Shown: one piece after another, positions 44,677 through 60,464 of the stretch
Position numbering within the stretch: position 1 is the stretch's first letter
Layout: every line of letters begins with the position of its first letter
DNA from: Oscillospiraceae bacterium
Lineage (GTDB): Bacteria > Bacillota > Clostridia > Oscillospirales > Oscillospiraceae
NCBI GenBank assembly: GCA_902765595.1
Contig: CACXAQ010000001.1
Location: 124,001 to 188,000, forward strand
Length of the DNA: 64,000 nt
Direction of reading: 5' to 3'
Position numbers and translations under genes: made by a program
The notes under the pieces: generated by a model
Told to the model about the DNA's origin: nothing
The model's database searches: none
Seen by the model: only the letters and a program-made list of their open reading frames with translations

Positions 44677-45804
44677 TCAGATTCCCATGGCTCGACAGAT
44701 CTCTTCATCGACTTTCTTGACGTCGAAAGACTCTTCGGCAAGTTTTCTGCCCTTGAGACCCATCCCGGCGATCTCTTCGGGATGATCGACGGACCAAAGC
44801 ATTTTTTCAAATACGGCCCTGCTGTCCTTCACCGGGACCAGAAAACCGTTTTCTCCATCCACAACGGTTTCTTTGCATCCGGGGGCGTCTGTGGTGATGA
44901 CCGGACGGCCGCAGGCCATGGCTTCCAGATTCGTCTTGGGCGTCCCTTCGCGATAAGAGGGGAGGACAAAGACGGAGGCTTGCGCAAAATATGGGCGGAC
45001 GTCGTCGGCTGCTCCCAGATACTCTACGCTGCCGTCTCTTATGTATGGTTCCAGATCTTCCGCTTTGACAGCACTCGGGTTCGTATCATAAGGCCCAACA
45101 AGCATGCACCGGACCTCCGGATGAATGCCGTGAATCATCCGACAGGCATCCAAATACTCGATAACACCCTTGTCTCGAATGAGCCGGGCAATACAGAGAA
45201 ACGCCGGCTGTGCGGGAAGGGGAGTGGGCTGAAACCGCTCAATACTCACACCGGAGCCGTGAAGCATCACGACCTTTTGCCCCCGAATGATCCGATTGTC
45301 CCGAAACAGAGCCTCATCATCGCGGTTTTGAAAAAAAACCGCGGGACAATGACGCAGGGCGAGGCGATACTCCGTGCTGACGATGCCTCGCACAAGCCGG
45401 GTCCGCAGATCGTCGTTGAGAAAGATAGAGCCCATTCCCGCAATCAGCGGGTAGAATTCCTGGACGCCGAGACTGCGGGCGGCAATGCCCCCGTAAATGA
45501 TCGTCTTCGCCTGGAAGGCAAAGATCTTGTCAGGGCGGATGTCAGCAAGCTCCTTTCGGATGGAGAGGAAAGCCTTGAGATCCTGAAAGGGATTCATGCC
45601 GTTGCGCTGTACATGGATCTGTCGGTAGACAATCCCGTGCGCCTCAAATTTATCCCGCCAGGAGCTTTCGTCTTCATTCGCCAGGGCATATACCCTCCAG
45701 CCCCTTGCGAGAAACTCTTCCATCATGTCCATTCGGAACCAAAACAGAGACGGCGTGTGGCTGGAAAGGACGACAACTATTTTATTCGTTTGCACTTTGG
45801 CCAC
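44677..45804 (-). CDS. GT4 family glycosyltransferase
   Basis: A 375-residue GT-B enzyme with SSHTPSLFWFRMDMMEEFLARG at the N terminus, the PLIAGMGSIF segment and the C-terminal PSYREGTPKTNLEAMACGRPVI with the nucleotide-sugar-binding Glu pair. It resembles transferases such as WbpL-neighbour/Cap-type enzymes that act on the first lipid-linked sugar. The GTG at 45804 has GGAGGGAGAG just upstream; longer in-frame starts lack such a site. It lies between the dehydrogenase and epimerase genes. Confidence 0.87.
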   Translation of the reverse strand: MAKVQTNKIVVVLSSHTPSLFWFRMDMMEEFLARGWRVYALANEDESSWRDKFEAHGIVYRQIHVQRNGMNPFQDLKAFLSIRKELADIRPDKIFAFQAKTIIYGGIAARSLGVQEFYPLIAGMGSIFLNDDLRTRLVRGIVSTEYRLALRHCPAVFFQNRDDEALFRDNRIIRGQKVVMLHGSGVSIERFQPTPLPAQPAFLCIARLIRDKGVIEYLDACRMIHGIHPEVRCMLVGPYDTNPSAVKAEDLEPYIRDGSVEYLGAADDVRPYFAQASVFVLPSYREGTPKTNLEAMACGRPVITTDAPGCKETVVDGENGFLVPVKDSRAVFEKMLWSVDHPEEIAGMGLKGRKLAEESFDVKKVDEEICRAMGI

Positions 45805-45872
45805 AATGCTCTCCCTCCGACGGAATACCGGAATAGAATGATTCATGCAAAAACGCAGCAGCGGGCAGCTTG

Positions 45873-46847
45873 TTACAGGTTCTCCCGATACCACTGGATC
45901 GCGGCATTGATCCCGCGTTCAAAGCTCCAGTCCGGATCGTAACCGAGATTTTCTCTGGCTTTGCTGATATCGGCATTGCTGTGCTTGATGTCACCGGCGC
46001 GCTCCGGCCCGAATACAGGCTCCCGATGGATCTCCAGTGCGTTTGCGAGTCCATAGTAGATGTCGATCAGACGCTCCCGGCCGCCGAATGCGATATTATA
46101 GGCCTCACCTGCAGCGTCTGACCCGGCCAAACAGGCTTTCAGATTGGCCTCAATCACGTTTTCAATATAGGTAAAATCACGGCTCTGCGTTCCGTCACCG
46201 TTGATCACACACGGCTCCCCGCGGAGCAGCTGCATAATGAACTTCGGGATCACAGCGGCGTAAGGACCGTTGGGGTCCTGCCTGCGGCCGAAAACGTTGA
46301 AATACCGCAGGCTATAGGTATCCAGACCGTAATGAAGATGGTACTGCCGTCCCCACTCCTCGTTGCACATCTTTGAGACGGCGTAAGGGGACAAGAGCTT
46401 GCCTTCCCGCCCCTCGTGCTTGGGCAGATTCGGCTCGTCGCCATAGACCGACGAGGAACTGGCGTATACAAATTTCCGCACGCCGCTCTGCCTTGCTGCC
46501 TCCATCATGTTCAGGGTGCCCATGATGTTGTTGGAACAATAGTACAGCGGCATCTCAATGCTTCGCGGCACGGAACCCCAGGCGGCCTGGTTGAGAACAT
46601 AATCGACCCCGTCGCAGGCGGAAAGACAGGTGTCCAGATCCTTGATGTCGCCTTGAATAAACCGAAAGCGGCTGTTATCCAGAAACGGTGCAATGTTTTC
46701 ATAGTGCCCGGTGGACAGGTCGTCAAGGCAGCGGACTTTATACCCGAGCTTCAGGATCGCCTCACATAAATTGGAGCCGATAAACCCTGCGCCGCCGGTA
46801 ACCAAAAAAGTGGAATCCTGAGGAAATAACAAATGCTGATAACCCAT
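45873..46847 (-). CDS. UDP-N-acetylglucosamine 4-epimerase (WbpP/TviC type)
   Basis: A 324-residue extended short-chain dehydrogenase with TGGAGFIGSNL near residue 17, the catalytic SSSSVYGDEP and YAVSK (Tyr/Lys pair), and the DLSTG and RYFNVFGRRQDPNG segments typical of WbpP/TviC. It interconverts the gluco and galacto forms of UDP-HexNAc or its uronic acid. With the WbpA/TviB-type dehydrogenase it should yield UDP-GalNAcA. ATG 46847 is preceded by GGAAGGG. First gene of a three-gene minus-strand operon. Confidence 0.9.
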   Translation of the reverse strand: MGYQHLLFPQDSTFLVTGGAGFIGSNLCEAILKLGYKVRCLDDLSTGHYENIAPFLDNSRFRFIQGDIKDLDTCLSACDGVDYVLNQAAWGSVPRSIEMPLYYCSNNIMGTLNMMEAARQSGVRKFVYASSSSVYGDEPNLPKHEGREGKLLSPYAVSKMCNEEWGRQYHLHYGLDTYSLRYFNVFGRRQDPNGPYAAVIPKFIMQLLRGEPCVINGDGTQSRDFTYIENVIEANLKACLAGSDAAGEAYNIAFGGRERLIDIYYGLANALEIHREPVFGPERAGDIKHSNADISKARENLGYDPDWSFERGINAAIQWYRENL

Positions 46848-46951
46848 TTTGCCCTTCCTTTGCCCAAGGGAGCCTGACATGCGATCGTTCAAGCTGCTTT
46901 TGCGGCCCCGAGACGCGTAAGGCCACACTTCCCATCAAACATGATAAGAAT

Positions 46952-46980
46952 AATCTAACATATTTCATCCTGAAAATCAA
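46952..46980 (-). promoter_or_regulatory. Promoter of the epimerase-GT-dehydrogenase operon
   Basis: On the minus strand TTGATT (46980-46975) and TAGATT (46957-46952) with a 17-base spacer, about 100 bases upstream of the epimerase start. Confidence 0.6.
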
Positions 46981-47173
46981 TTGGATTGCAGGATTTTTAG
47001 TTTATGCAGAACAAGATCCTTTTCGGTCGAAAATGACAGGACGCTCCAGGCAAACTTGAGAATCGATCCGACGTTTGGATGCGCACTTTTGTGCTTGCTC
47101 CGGAACAGCAGAGCCGAATCCTGCGCATCCCGCCTGAAAAGGGTGATTGAGCGATGACACTGATATGAAATAA

Positions 47174-47201
47174 GCTCTGCCCGGATCAATCCGGACAGAG
47201 C
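47174..47201 (-). terminator. Terminator of the phosphoglycosyl transferase gene
   Basis: A 13-base near-perfect inverted repeat (47174-47186 with 47189-47201, one mismatch) is followed on the minus strand by TTATTTC, about 60 bases after the stop codon. Confidence 0.75.
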
Positions 47202-47261
47202 CAAGTGATCGATTTGCCAGAGGGCAGCCATCGCACATTGCGAATGTGCAGCACAAGCAGT

Positions 47262-47897
47262 TCATTTCGTATCTTTCTTGCGCGTCTGCGGATCTGCTGT
47301 TCCGCCTTCTGCATAGCCCTTGTGGCTGACTACAGCGGAGATAGTGCCGAGAAAGCACTTGAGATCCATGGAAAAGCTGAGATTCTTCGCGTATTCGCCG
47401 TCAAGCTGCGCCTTTACGGGGATCGGAAGCTCGTCCCGACCGTTGATCTGTGCCCAGCCGGTGAGCCCGGGACGCAGGCTGTTGGCCCCATAGGGTTCCC
47501 GCGCCTCGATCAGATCATCCTGATTCCAGAGAGCGGGGCGGGGGCCGACGATGCTCATGTTGCCGACAAGAATGTCCCAGATCTGCGGCAGCTCGTCAAG
47601 GCTGTACTTCCGAATAAAGCCGCCCACCCGGGTAATATGCTGTTCGGGGTTTTCCATAAGGTGCGTAGGAATATCTTGGGGAGTGTCGGTCTTCATGCTG
47701 CGGAACTTGTGCAGCATGAAGAACCGTTTATTTTGTCCAAAACGCTTCTGCGTGAACACCACCGGGCCGGGGTCGTCAAAATAGATGGCGAGAGCGACGA
47801 GCAGGAAAAGGGGAGAGAGCAGCACCAAGCCGACCAGGGAAAGCACAATATCCAGAAAGCGCTTGATAAAACCGCCGTATAGTCCCTGGTTTCTCAT
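47262..47897 (-). CDS. Initiating phosphoglycosyl transferase (WecP/PglC-like)
   Basis: A 211-residue monotopic membrane enzyme that moves a sugar-1-phosphate from UDP-sugar to undecaprenyl phosphate, starting each repeat unit. An N-terminal re-entrant helix (about 11-38) is followed by the conserved DDPGPVVFTQKRFG, FRSMKTD, LDELPQ (catalytic Asp-Glu) and VGPRPA, with PGLTGWAQINGRD near the end. It lacks the extra helices of full-length CpsE/WbaP. ATG 47897 is preferred; ATG 47912 is possible. It has its own promoter and terminator. Confidence 0.93.
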   Translation of the reverse strand: MRNQGLYGGFIKRFLDIVLSLVGLVLLSPLFLLVALAIYFDDPGPVVFTQKRFGQNKRFFMLHKFRSMKTDTPQDIPTHLMENPEQHITRVGGFIRKYSLDELPQIWDILVGNMSIVGPRPALWNQDDLIEAREPYGANSLRPGLTGWAQINGRDELPIPVKAQLDGEYAKNLSFSMDLKCFLGTISAVVSHKGYAEGGTADPQTRKKDTK

Positions 47898-47988
47898 GAA
47901 CAACACCTGCATCTTCCCGATAGAATGCGAGCTCGCAATTCGAGCATGAACGGAAACAATTCGACAAAAAGCCGATTGTCTTACATTT

Positions 47989-48017
47989 AATATAGCACAT
48001 ATGGATACAAAATGCAA
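47989..48017 (-). promoter_or_regulatory. Promoter of the phosphoglycosyl transferase gene
   Basis: Minus-strand TTGCAT (48017-48012) and TATATT (47994-47989) with 17 bases between. The surrounding 47950-48200 is markedly AT-rich and otherwise shows no gene. Confidence 0.72.
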
Positions 48018-48173
48018 TTCATCAGGAGAAAAATGATAAACAATCTACATTTTGAAAGAGAAATTCGTGAAAGGTCAAGAGCACTGAAAAACAGCAAATA
48101 ACACGTGTTTTAACAGACAGCATTCCACGAGATTTACTAAATATAGAAATAGAAAAAGGATTCACTCGATATA

Positions 48174-48202
48174 TTGAAGTTTGGCGACAAGACTGTTATA
48201 AT
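48174..48202 (+). promoter_or_regulatory. Extended -10 promoter of the 5'-nucleotidase gene
   Basis: TTGAAG at 48174-48179, 17-base spacer, TATAAT at 48197-48202 with an upstream TG dinucleotide. The start codon is about 30 bases downstream. Confidence 0.8.
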
Positions 48203-48233
48203 GGAAACATCCTAAAGAAATGAGGTCGTTTCC

Positions 48234-50024
48234 ATGAACAAGAAACTCCTTGCACTGCTCCTGGCTTTGGCCATGCTGCTCCTGATGGGCTGCAGCGCGG
48301 CTCCCGCCCAGACATCCGCCGAGACGCCAGAGACCCGCACGGCGGAGCTTCCCGCGGAACCCGCTGCCGAAGCACCCGCGGAAGAACCCGCAGCGGAAGA
48401 ACCCGCAGCGGAAGAACCTGCCGAGGTTCCCGAGGTCGAGCCCTCCGGCGAGGCCGTGATCCTCTTCACCAGCGACGTCCACTGCGGCGTTGACCAGGGC
48501 TTTGGCTATGTCGGCCTGCAGCAGGTCCGTGACGGCCTGCTCGCCAAGGGCGACGCGGTCATCCTGGTGGACGACGGCGACAGCATCCAGGGCGAGCCCA
48601 TCGGCACCATGACCAAGGGCGAGGCGCTGGTGGACCTGATGAATGCCGCCGGCTACGAGGTCGCCATCCCCGGCAACCACGAGTTCGACTACGGCATGGA
48701 TCAGTTCCTGGCCCTGGCCGAGAAGGCTGAGTACGAGTACATCAGCTGCAACTTCAACCACAACGGCGAGCTGGTCTTCAAGCCCTATGTCATCAAAGAG
48801 CTGGCCGGCCACAAGATCGCCTTCGTGGGCGTGACCACCCCCAAGACCCTGACCTCCTCCACTCCCCGCTACTTTATGGATGAGGACGGCAACTTTGTCT
48901 ACGGCTTCTTCCAGGACGAGACCGGTGAGGGCGTCTACAACGCTGTGCAGACCGCGGTCGACAGCGCCCGCGCCGAAGGCGCCGAGTACGTGATCGTCAT
49001 GGGTCACATGGGCAACGAGGAGACCTGCCGCCCCTGGACCTACGCCGACGTGATCGAGAACACCAACGGCATCGACGTTTTCCTGGACGGCCACAGCCAT
49101 GACACCGACCAGGTCGTCGTGAAGAACAAGGACGGCGAGGACGTGATCCGCTCCGCCTGCGGCACCAAGCTTGCCTGCATCGGCTGGTGCCGGATCGACG
49201 TGGAGGGCAAGATCTCCGCCGGCATCTACACTTGGAACAACAAGGTCTCCGCACCCGAACTGCTGGGCATTCAGAACGATATGTCCACTGCCGTGGCCGA
49301 CGCCACCGCGACTCTCAATGAGAAACTCAACGAGGTCGTGGCCACCACCCAGGTGAACCTGACCATCAACGATCCTGAGGCCGTGGACGAAAACGGCGCG
49401 CCCATCCGCATGGTCCGCCGCGCCGAGACCAACCTGGGCGACCTGTGCGCTGACGCGTACCTGGCCCAGTCCGGCGCCCAGATCGCCTTCGTCAACGGCG
49501 GCGGTGTCCGCAAGAACATTGACGCGGGCGACATCACCCTGAACAACATCCTGAGCGTGCATCCCTTCGGCAATGCCATGTGCGTCATCGAAGTCACCGG
49601 TCAGCAGATCCTGGATGCCCTGGAGTGGGGCTCCCGCAACGTTCCCGGCGAGAACGGCGGCTTCCTGCAGGTTGCCGGCCTGACTTACGAGATCCACAGC
49701 TACATCGAGAGCGGCTGCGTGTCCGATGAGGACGGCATGTTCGTCAAGGTCGAGGGCGAGCGCCGCGTGAAGAACGTTCTCGTCAACGGCGAACCCATCG
49801 ATCCCAACGCCACCTACACCCTGGCCAGCCACAACTACATGCTGCTCAACAAGGGCGACGGCTACGCCATGTTCGAGGGCTGCAAGGTCCTGCAGGATTC
49901 CGTGAAGCTGGATAACCAGGTCCTGATCGACTACATCACCGAGAACCTGAACGGCGTCGTGGGCGAGGAGTACGACAATCCCTTCGGCCAGGGCCGCATC
50001 GTGATCGTGGAAGAGGCTCCCTGA
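48234..50024 (+). CDS. Lipoprotein 5'-nucleotidase/metallophosphatase
   Basis: A 596-residue extracellular enzyme anchored as a lipoprotein: signal helix with lipobox LLMGC (Cys near residue 20), then an Ala/Glu/Pro-rich spacer with a short repeat (EEPAAEEPAAEEP). The N-terminal calcineurin-like domain has FTSDVHC, DDGDSIQG, GNHEFDYG, MGHMG and GHSHD. The C-terminal 5'-nucleotidase domain has AETNLGDLCADAY and NGGGVRKNID. It hydrolyses external nucleotides or other phosphoesters for uptake. It has its own promoter and terminator, and a strong bias to GC-rich codons suggests good expression. Confidence 0.93.
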   Translation: MNKKLLALLLALAMLLLMGCSAAPAQTSAETPETRTAELPAEPAAEAPAEEPAAEEPAAEEPAEVPEVEPSGEAVILFTSDVHCGVDQGFGYVGLQQVRDGLLAKGDAVILVDDGDSIQGEPIGTMTKGEALVDLMNAAGYEVAIPGNHEFDYGMDQFLALAEKAEYEYISCNFNHNGELVFKPYVIKELAGHKIAFVGVTTPKTLTSSTPRYFMDEDGNFVYGFFQDETGEGVYNAVQTAVDSARAEGAEYVIVMGHMGNEETCRPWTYADVIENTNGIDVFLDGHSHDTDQVVVKNKDGEDVIRSACGTKLACIGWCRIDVEGKISAGIYTWNNKVSAPELLGIQNDMSTAVADATATLNEKLNEVVATTQVNLTINDPEAVDENGAPIRMVRRAETNLGDLCADAYLAQSGAQIAFVNGGGVRKNIDAGDITLNNILSVHPFGNAMCVIEVTGQQILDALEWGSRNVPGENGGFLQVAGLTYEIHSYIESGCVSDEDGMFVKVEGERRVKNVLVNGEPIDPNATYTLASHNYMLLNKGDGYAMFEGCKVLQDSVKLDNQVLIDYITENLNGVVGEEYDNPFGQGRIVIVEEAP

Positions 50025-50061
50025 GCTTCCGAAAGGTCACCGTAAAACCGCATAAAACATT

Positions 50062-50092
50062 CAAGGCCGCCTGAAAGGGCGGCCTTGTTGTA
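50062..50092 (+). terminator. Terminator of the 5'-nucleotidase gene
   Basis: CAAGGCCGCC (50062-50071) pairs with GGCGGCCTTG (50078-50087), followed by TTGTAT. Confidence 0.8.
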
Positions 50093-50101
50093 TCATCAAG
50101 A

Positions 50102-50131
50102 AAGATCGGCTCCCAAGAGGGGGCCGATCTT
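50102..50131 (-). terminator. Terminator of the membrane glycosyltransferase gene
   Basis: A 13-base inverted repeat (50102-50114 with 50119-50131, one mismatch), followed on the minus strand by TTTCTTG, just beyond the stop at 50139. Confidence 0.75.
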
Positions 50132-50138
50132 ACGTTTT

Positions 50139-51377
50139 CTATGTTGTTTTTCGCCGGGAAGCTTTCTTCTTTGCCGGAGTGCTGAGACTCATGGCAAAGC
50201 CCAGGGCGCTCAGCGCGAGAGCCAGGATCAGGGCGTAGGAGCCGTAGTACATATACAGCAGATAACGCATCTTCAAATAGGCGTGGTAGCCCAGGAAGGA
50301 GGCAAACTCCACCAGCGGCGCCACGAGAAACAGCGGCCGGAAGGAGAAGGCCAGCACCAGGGCCAGGATATCCGCCCCGAAGAAGTACCGGTCATGCATG
50401 TGGGGCAGCAGGAAGGGGATGCCGATGGCAAAGAGCAGGGCCAGTGCCAGGATCGAGCGGTCCGTCAGCCGCTTCCGCTTCTGGTAGGCGATGGCGATCA
50501 GGTTCAGCATATAGAGCGCCGCCGCCACGATGGCAAAGGTGGAGGCCTGTCCCTGTCGCTCCTGGGGGACCCGCCAGAAGATGGCGAAGATTGAAGGGGA
50601 GTTGTAGTTGAGTCCGCTGCCAACAGAGCCGGTCTGGTGGAAGTAGAGCGTGACGGTGTCCCAGAAGGGCCGACCCAGCAGCACCGCCGGCAGCACCAGC
50701 AGCACATAGGTCAGGGGGAAAACGAGAAAGTGTTTCCAGTTATACTTTCCGTAGATCCAGAGTACCGCGCAGATAGGCAGGAGGAAAACCGCCTGGAGCT
50801 TGAAGCCGAAGGAGACGGCCATCATCACCATGGAGAGAACGGGCTTATCCTCCAGGGCAAGCCAGATCCCCAGCAGGGCAAAGGCCACGTAAATGCTGTC
50901 GCACTGGGCCCAGAGGGCGCCGTTGAGAAAGACAGTGGGCCAGAAGAGCACCGCCAGAAAGCAGCCGGCCCGCATCAAAGCGTTCTGGGTGGCCCGGCCC
51001 ACCAGCTTCATGGCGGCCCAGGCCAGCAGCACGTCGAACAGAATGCTCAGCAGCTTGATCAGGTACAGGTCCCGGGTGGGGAGGTAGGAAAACAGCGCCA
51101 GGAAATACAGATAGGGGATATTATAGTTGCCGACCGATTGGCTTAGAGCCTTGAAGCCGCCGTTTTGCCGGAAAAAGTCCACCCAGCGGGTCAGAAAATC
51201 CTGATAGTCCAGGGTCTCGTAATCCAGCACGGCGGCCCGGGCGGCAAAGGCCAGGGCAATCAGCACCGTGCACAGGATCGCCGCCCAGCGCTTTTTCAGC
51301 AGCCCCTCCGCGTACAGCAGGGACAGAGCCAGCGCGCCTTCCAGGATCAGCAGGATGAAAACCAGCGCATCTTTCAT
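50139..51377 (-). CDS. Multi-pass membrane glycosyltransferase (GT-C, GT87-like)
   Basis: A 412-residue membrane protein with about eleven helices. After the second helix comes the luminal-type loop DYETLDYQDFLTRWVDFF, whose acidic residues match the catalytic loop of GT-C enzymes, and later NGALWAQCDSIYVAF, common in DUF2029/GT87-like polyprenol-phosphate sugar transferases. It would add a sugar from an isoprenoid-phosphate donor to an external acceptor, for instance a glycolipid or polymer. It ends in a Lys/Arg-rich tail (KKKASRRKTT). It lies alone, divergent from rpoB. Confidence 0.8.
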   Translation of the reverse strand: MKDALVFILLILEGALALSLLYAEGLLKKRWAAILCTVLIALAFAARAAVLDYETLDYQDFLTRWVDFFRQNGGFKALSQSVGNYNIPYLYFLALFSYLPTRDLYLIKLLSILFDVLLAWAAMKLVGRATQNALMRAGCFLAVLFWPTVFLNGALWAQCDSIYVAFALLGIWLALEDKPVLSMVMMAVSFGFKLQAVFLLPICAVLWIYGKYNWKHFLVFPLTYVLLVLPAVLLGRPFWDTVTLYFHQTGSVGSGLNYNSPSIFAIFWRVPQERQGQASTFAIVAAALYMLNLIAIAYQKRKRLTDRSILALALLFAIGIPFLLPHMHDRYFFGADILALVLAFSFRPLFLVAPLVEFASFLGYHAYLKMRYLLYMYYGSYALILALALSALGFAMSLSTPAKKKASRRKTT

Positions 51378-51397
51378 AAAACAACCTCAATAAGGAA

Positions 51398-51425
51398 AGC
51401 GGGAGTTAAAAACTCCCGCTGTTTT
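51398..51425. terminator. Terminator-like hairpin between divergent genes
   Basis: AGCGGGAGTT (51398-51407) and AACTCCCGCT (51411-51420) with a three-base loop, followed on the plus strand by GTTTTT. No plus-strand gene ends here, and on the minus strand it would lie in the leader of the membrane glycosyltransferase, where it could attenuate. Confidence 0.6.
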
Positions 51426-51448
51426 TACATAAATTTATAATTTCGTTC

Positions 51449-51478
51449 TTGACAAGCACACAACCAAAATGGTAGAAT
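51449..51478 (+). promoter_or_regulatory. Promoter of rpoB-rpoC
   Basis: TTGACA at 51449-51454 and TAGAAT at 51473-51478, spacer 18. The leader to the rpoB start is about 140 bases and shows no recognised regulatory motif. Confidence 0.8.
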
Positions 51479-51625
51479 GTCTTGCTCTATGTGCAGGGGA
51501 GGGGCCTGGTGCCCCATATTCCATCTGCTCTTAGTATACCAGCCTGAACTGCGTAAATCAATGCCGGGGGAGTTAAAAGTGGCAACAACCCCGGGCGTTC
51601 GAAAAAGGATAAGGAGAGTGCACCA

Positions 51626-58854
<7,229 letters not shown>

Positions 58855-58868
58855 TCCGGTCAAGGATC

Positions 58869-58902
58869 AAAACTCCCGCATCTTTGGATGCGGGAGTTTT
58901 TC
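58869..58902 (+). terminator. Terminator of rpoB-rpoC
   Basis: A 14-base inverted repeat (58869-58882 with 58887-58900) of AAAACTCCCGCATC type with T-rich tail, 15 bases after the rpoC stop. Confidence 0.92.
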
Positions 58903-58945
58903 CTGTCTGGGAGGAGTATTCGGGAGGAAAAAGCAGGGAATGCGA

Positions 58946-58974
58946 TTGCCATAGATCGAAAAAACGATTATAAT
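58946..58974 (+). promoter_or_regulatory. Promoter of the L,D-transpeptidase gene
   Basis: TTGCCA at 58946-58951 and TATAAT at 58969-58974 with a 17-base spacer, about 30 bases before the ATG. Confidence 0.78.
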
Positions 58975-59005
58975 GTCGTCAGCATGAAATAAAGGAGCCC
59001 CTGCC

Positions 59006-60106
59006 ATGAAACGCCTGGTCGCCATTGGGATCCTGCTGGTGCTGATCTTTACGCCTGTTGCGGGATTGGATCGTGCCCCTGCGGTCCCCGAAGCTGAACT
59101 TCCAATTCCGGAAGTCCCTGCAGACGAAGGGGAGACGGCCTTCGAGCCGACGCCGGAGCCGACGCTCGAACCGACGCCCGAGCCGACGCCGGAGCCAACA
59201 CCGGAAGCCACACCCGAGCCTGCGTCCGAACCGAGCCCTGAGCCCACAGAAGAGCCCGATCCCCAGCCACAGCCGGAAGGGGAGGGAAACGCGGAGGGCA
59301 ATCCGGTTTCCGCTTCCACGGACGGATATGACTATTACATCAAGGTCAATTATCTTGCCAATACCGTCACAGTATACGGAAAAGGCGAAAGCGGAGAATT
59401 CGATACGCCGGTCAAGGCCATGATCTGCTCCACCGGCTCCGCCACGCCTCGATCCGGCGTGTACACGCTGGGCTGGCGGCTGGAGTGGCAGGACCTGTTC
59501 TTCGGCGTCTATGGGCACTATGTTACCCAAATCACCGGCAATATCCTGTTCCATTCCGTGCCCTATCAGGTGAAGTATGACAGCGGATCCCTGGAATACT
59601 GGGAATTTGACAAGCTGGGGACCAGCGCCTCCGCTGGCTGCGTCCGGCTGCAGATCAAGGACGCCAAGTGGATCTTTGACAATTATTTCGGCATCTACGC
59701 GGTGGAGTTCTACGGGGACGAAGACCCCGGTCCGCTGGGAAGACCCTCCGCGCCCCAGATCTCCGATGATGAACTGCGCCGGGGCTGGGACCCCACCGAT
59801 CCGGACAGCCGGAACCTGTGGTTCAAGACGGATGAGGAGATCTACGAGCTTTTCCCCTGGCTGGATCAGGAACCTGATACGACTCCGGAGCCGACCCCAG
59901 AGCCCACTCCGGAACCGACACCGGAACCCACGCCTGAGCCGACCCCAGAGCCGACCCCAGAGCCAACTCCGGAACCAACTCCGGAACCGACACCGGAACC
60001 CACGCCTGAGCCGACCCCAGAGCCGACCCCAGAGCCAACTCCGGAATCCACGCCGGAGCCCACGCCGGAACCATCTCCGGAGCCTACCCCGGGAGTCGAG
60101 CCCTGA
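59006..60106 (+). CDS. Secreted L,D-transpeptidase (YkuD) with Pro-Glu-Thr repeats
   Basis: A 366-residue exported protein with a signal peptide (about residues 1-20). A first Pro/Glu/Thr repeat region (about 45-90) is followed by a YkuD domain (about 107-240) with HSVPY and the catalytic Ser-x-Gly-Cys in SAGCVRL near residue 213. A second, longer repeat region (about 292-364) reaches the C terminus. YkuD enzymes form 3-3 cross-links in peptidoglycan or attach proteins to it. The acidic repeats probably span the wall. A perfect-spaced promoter and a GGAG site support the start; a strong terminator follows. Confidence 0.9.
   Translation: MKRLVAIGILLVLIFTPVAGLDRAPAVPEAELPIPEVPADEGETAFEPTPEPTLEPTPEPTPEPTPEATPEPASEPSPEPTEEPDPQPQPEGEGNAEGNPVSASTDGYDYYIKVNYLANTVTVYGKGESGEFDTPVKAMICSTGSATPRSGVYTLGWRLEWQDLFFGVYGHYVTQITGNILFHSVPYQVKYDSGSLEYWEFDKLGTSASAGCVRLQIKDAKWIFDNYFGIYAVEFYGDEDPGPLGRPSAPQISDDELRRGWDPTDPDSRNLWFKTDEEIYELFPWLDQEPDTTPEPTPEPTPEPTPEPTPEPTPEPTPEPTPEPTPEPTPEPTPEPTPEPTPEPTPESTPEPTPEPSPEPTPGVEP
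59141..59262 (+). repeat. Pro-Glu-Thr coding minisatellite, N-terminal block
   Basis: Tandem 12-base units of the type CCGACGCCGGAG encode repeated PEPT with drift ([12 protein letters not shown]) toward the end. Part of the L,D-transpeptidase gene. Confidence 0.85.
59878..60095 (+). repeat. Pro-Glu-Thr coding minisatellite, C-terminal block
   Basis: About eighteen 12-base units encode PEPT repeats. Longer identical stretches of about 70 bases occur twice inside the block (near 59910 and 59985), a sign of recent duplication by slippage or recombination. Confidence 0.85.
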
Positions 60107-60130
60107 GACCGAAACCGGAGAAGAAGAGGG

Positions 60131-60172
60131 CCTCTGTTGGGCGCCGAAGGGCGCCCAACAGAGGCTCTCTTC
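60131..60172 (+). terminator. Terminator of the L,D-transpeptidase gene
   Basis: A 15-base perfect inverted repeat (60131-60145 with 60150-60164) followed by CTCTCTTCTCTC. Confidence 0.85.
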
Positions 60173-60320
60173 TCTCATCTTCCGGAGAAAAAGGAAAGCG
60201 GTCGTCCTGCGAGGATTAAGCAGACCCCGGAATGGGTAAACTATCCATCCGGGGCTGGATAATCCGGTAAAATGACGGCGGGAGGGGCAAGTTTTTCCTA
60301 AATTTTTTTCACAAATTTTC

Positions 60321-60349
60321 TTGACTTAATTTGGCTAATATGCTAATAT
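60321..60349 (+). promoter_or_regulatory. Promoter of the rpsL-rpsG-fusA-tuf operon
   Basis: TTGACT at 60321-60326 and TAATAT at 60344-60349 with a 17-base spacer, inside an AT-rich patch. The leader is about 108 bases. The rest of 60107-60464 holds only the preceding terminator. Confidence 0.85.
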
Positions 60350-60464
60350 TCAGTAGTTCGTGGCATGGCGCGCCCGAAGTGCGCCCATTTTCCCGAACAA
60401 AGGAGAAAAGCCCCGAAAAATCAGGCTTTCCCCGAATTTCATTATTGAAGAAAGGAGGAACAAA

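Larger units (their letters stand above)
46848..47261 (-). other. Intergenic region between epimerase and phosphoglycosyl transferase genes
   Basis: About 410 bases without a convincing gene. It holds the terminator of the phosphoglycosyl transferase gene and the promoter of the epimerase operon, described separately. The remaining 47000-47170 shows nothing recognisable. Confidence 0.6.

Noticed and set aside
46985-47358. Small minus-strand open frames in the gap after the phosphoglycosyl transferase gene
   Set aside because: They overlap the terminator and the 3' end of the known gene, have no ribosome site, and resemble no family.
59878-60095. Possible CRISPR array
   Set aside because: The 12-base units encode Pro-Glu-Thr in frame, there are no unique spacers, and no cas gene is present.
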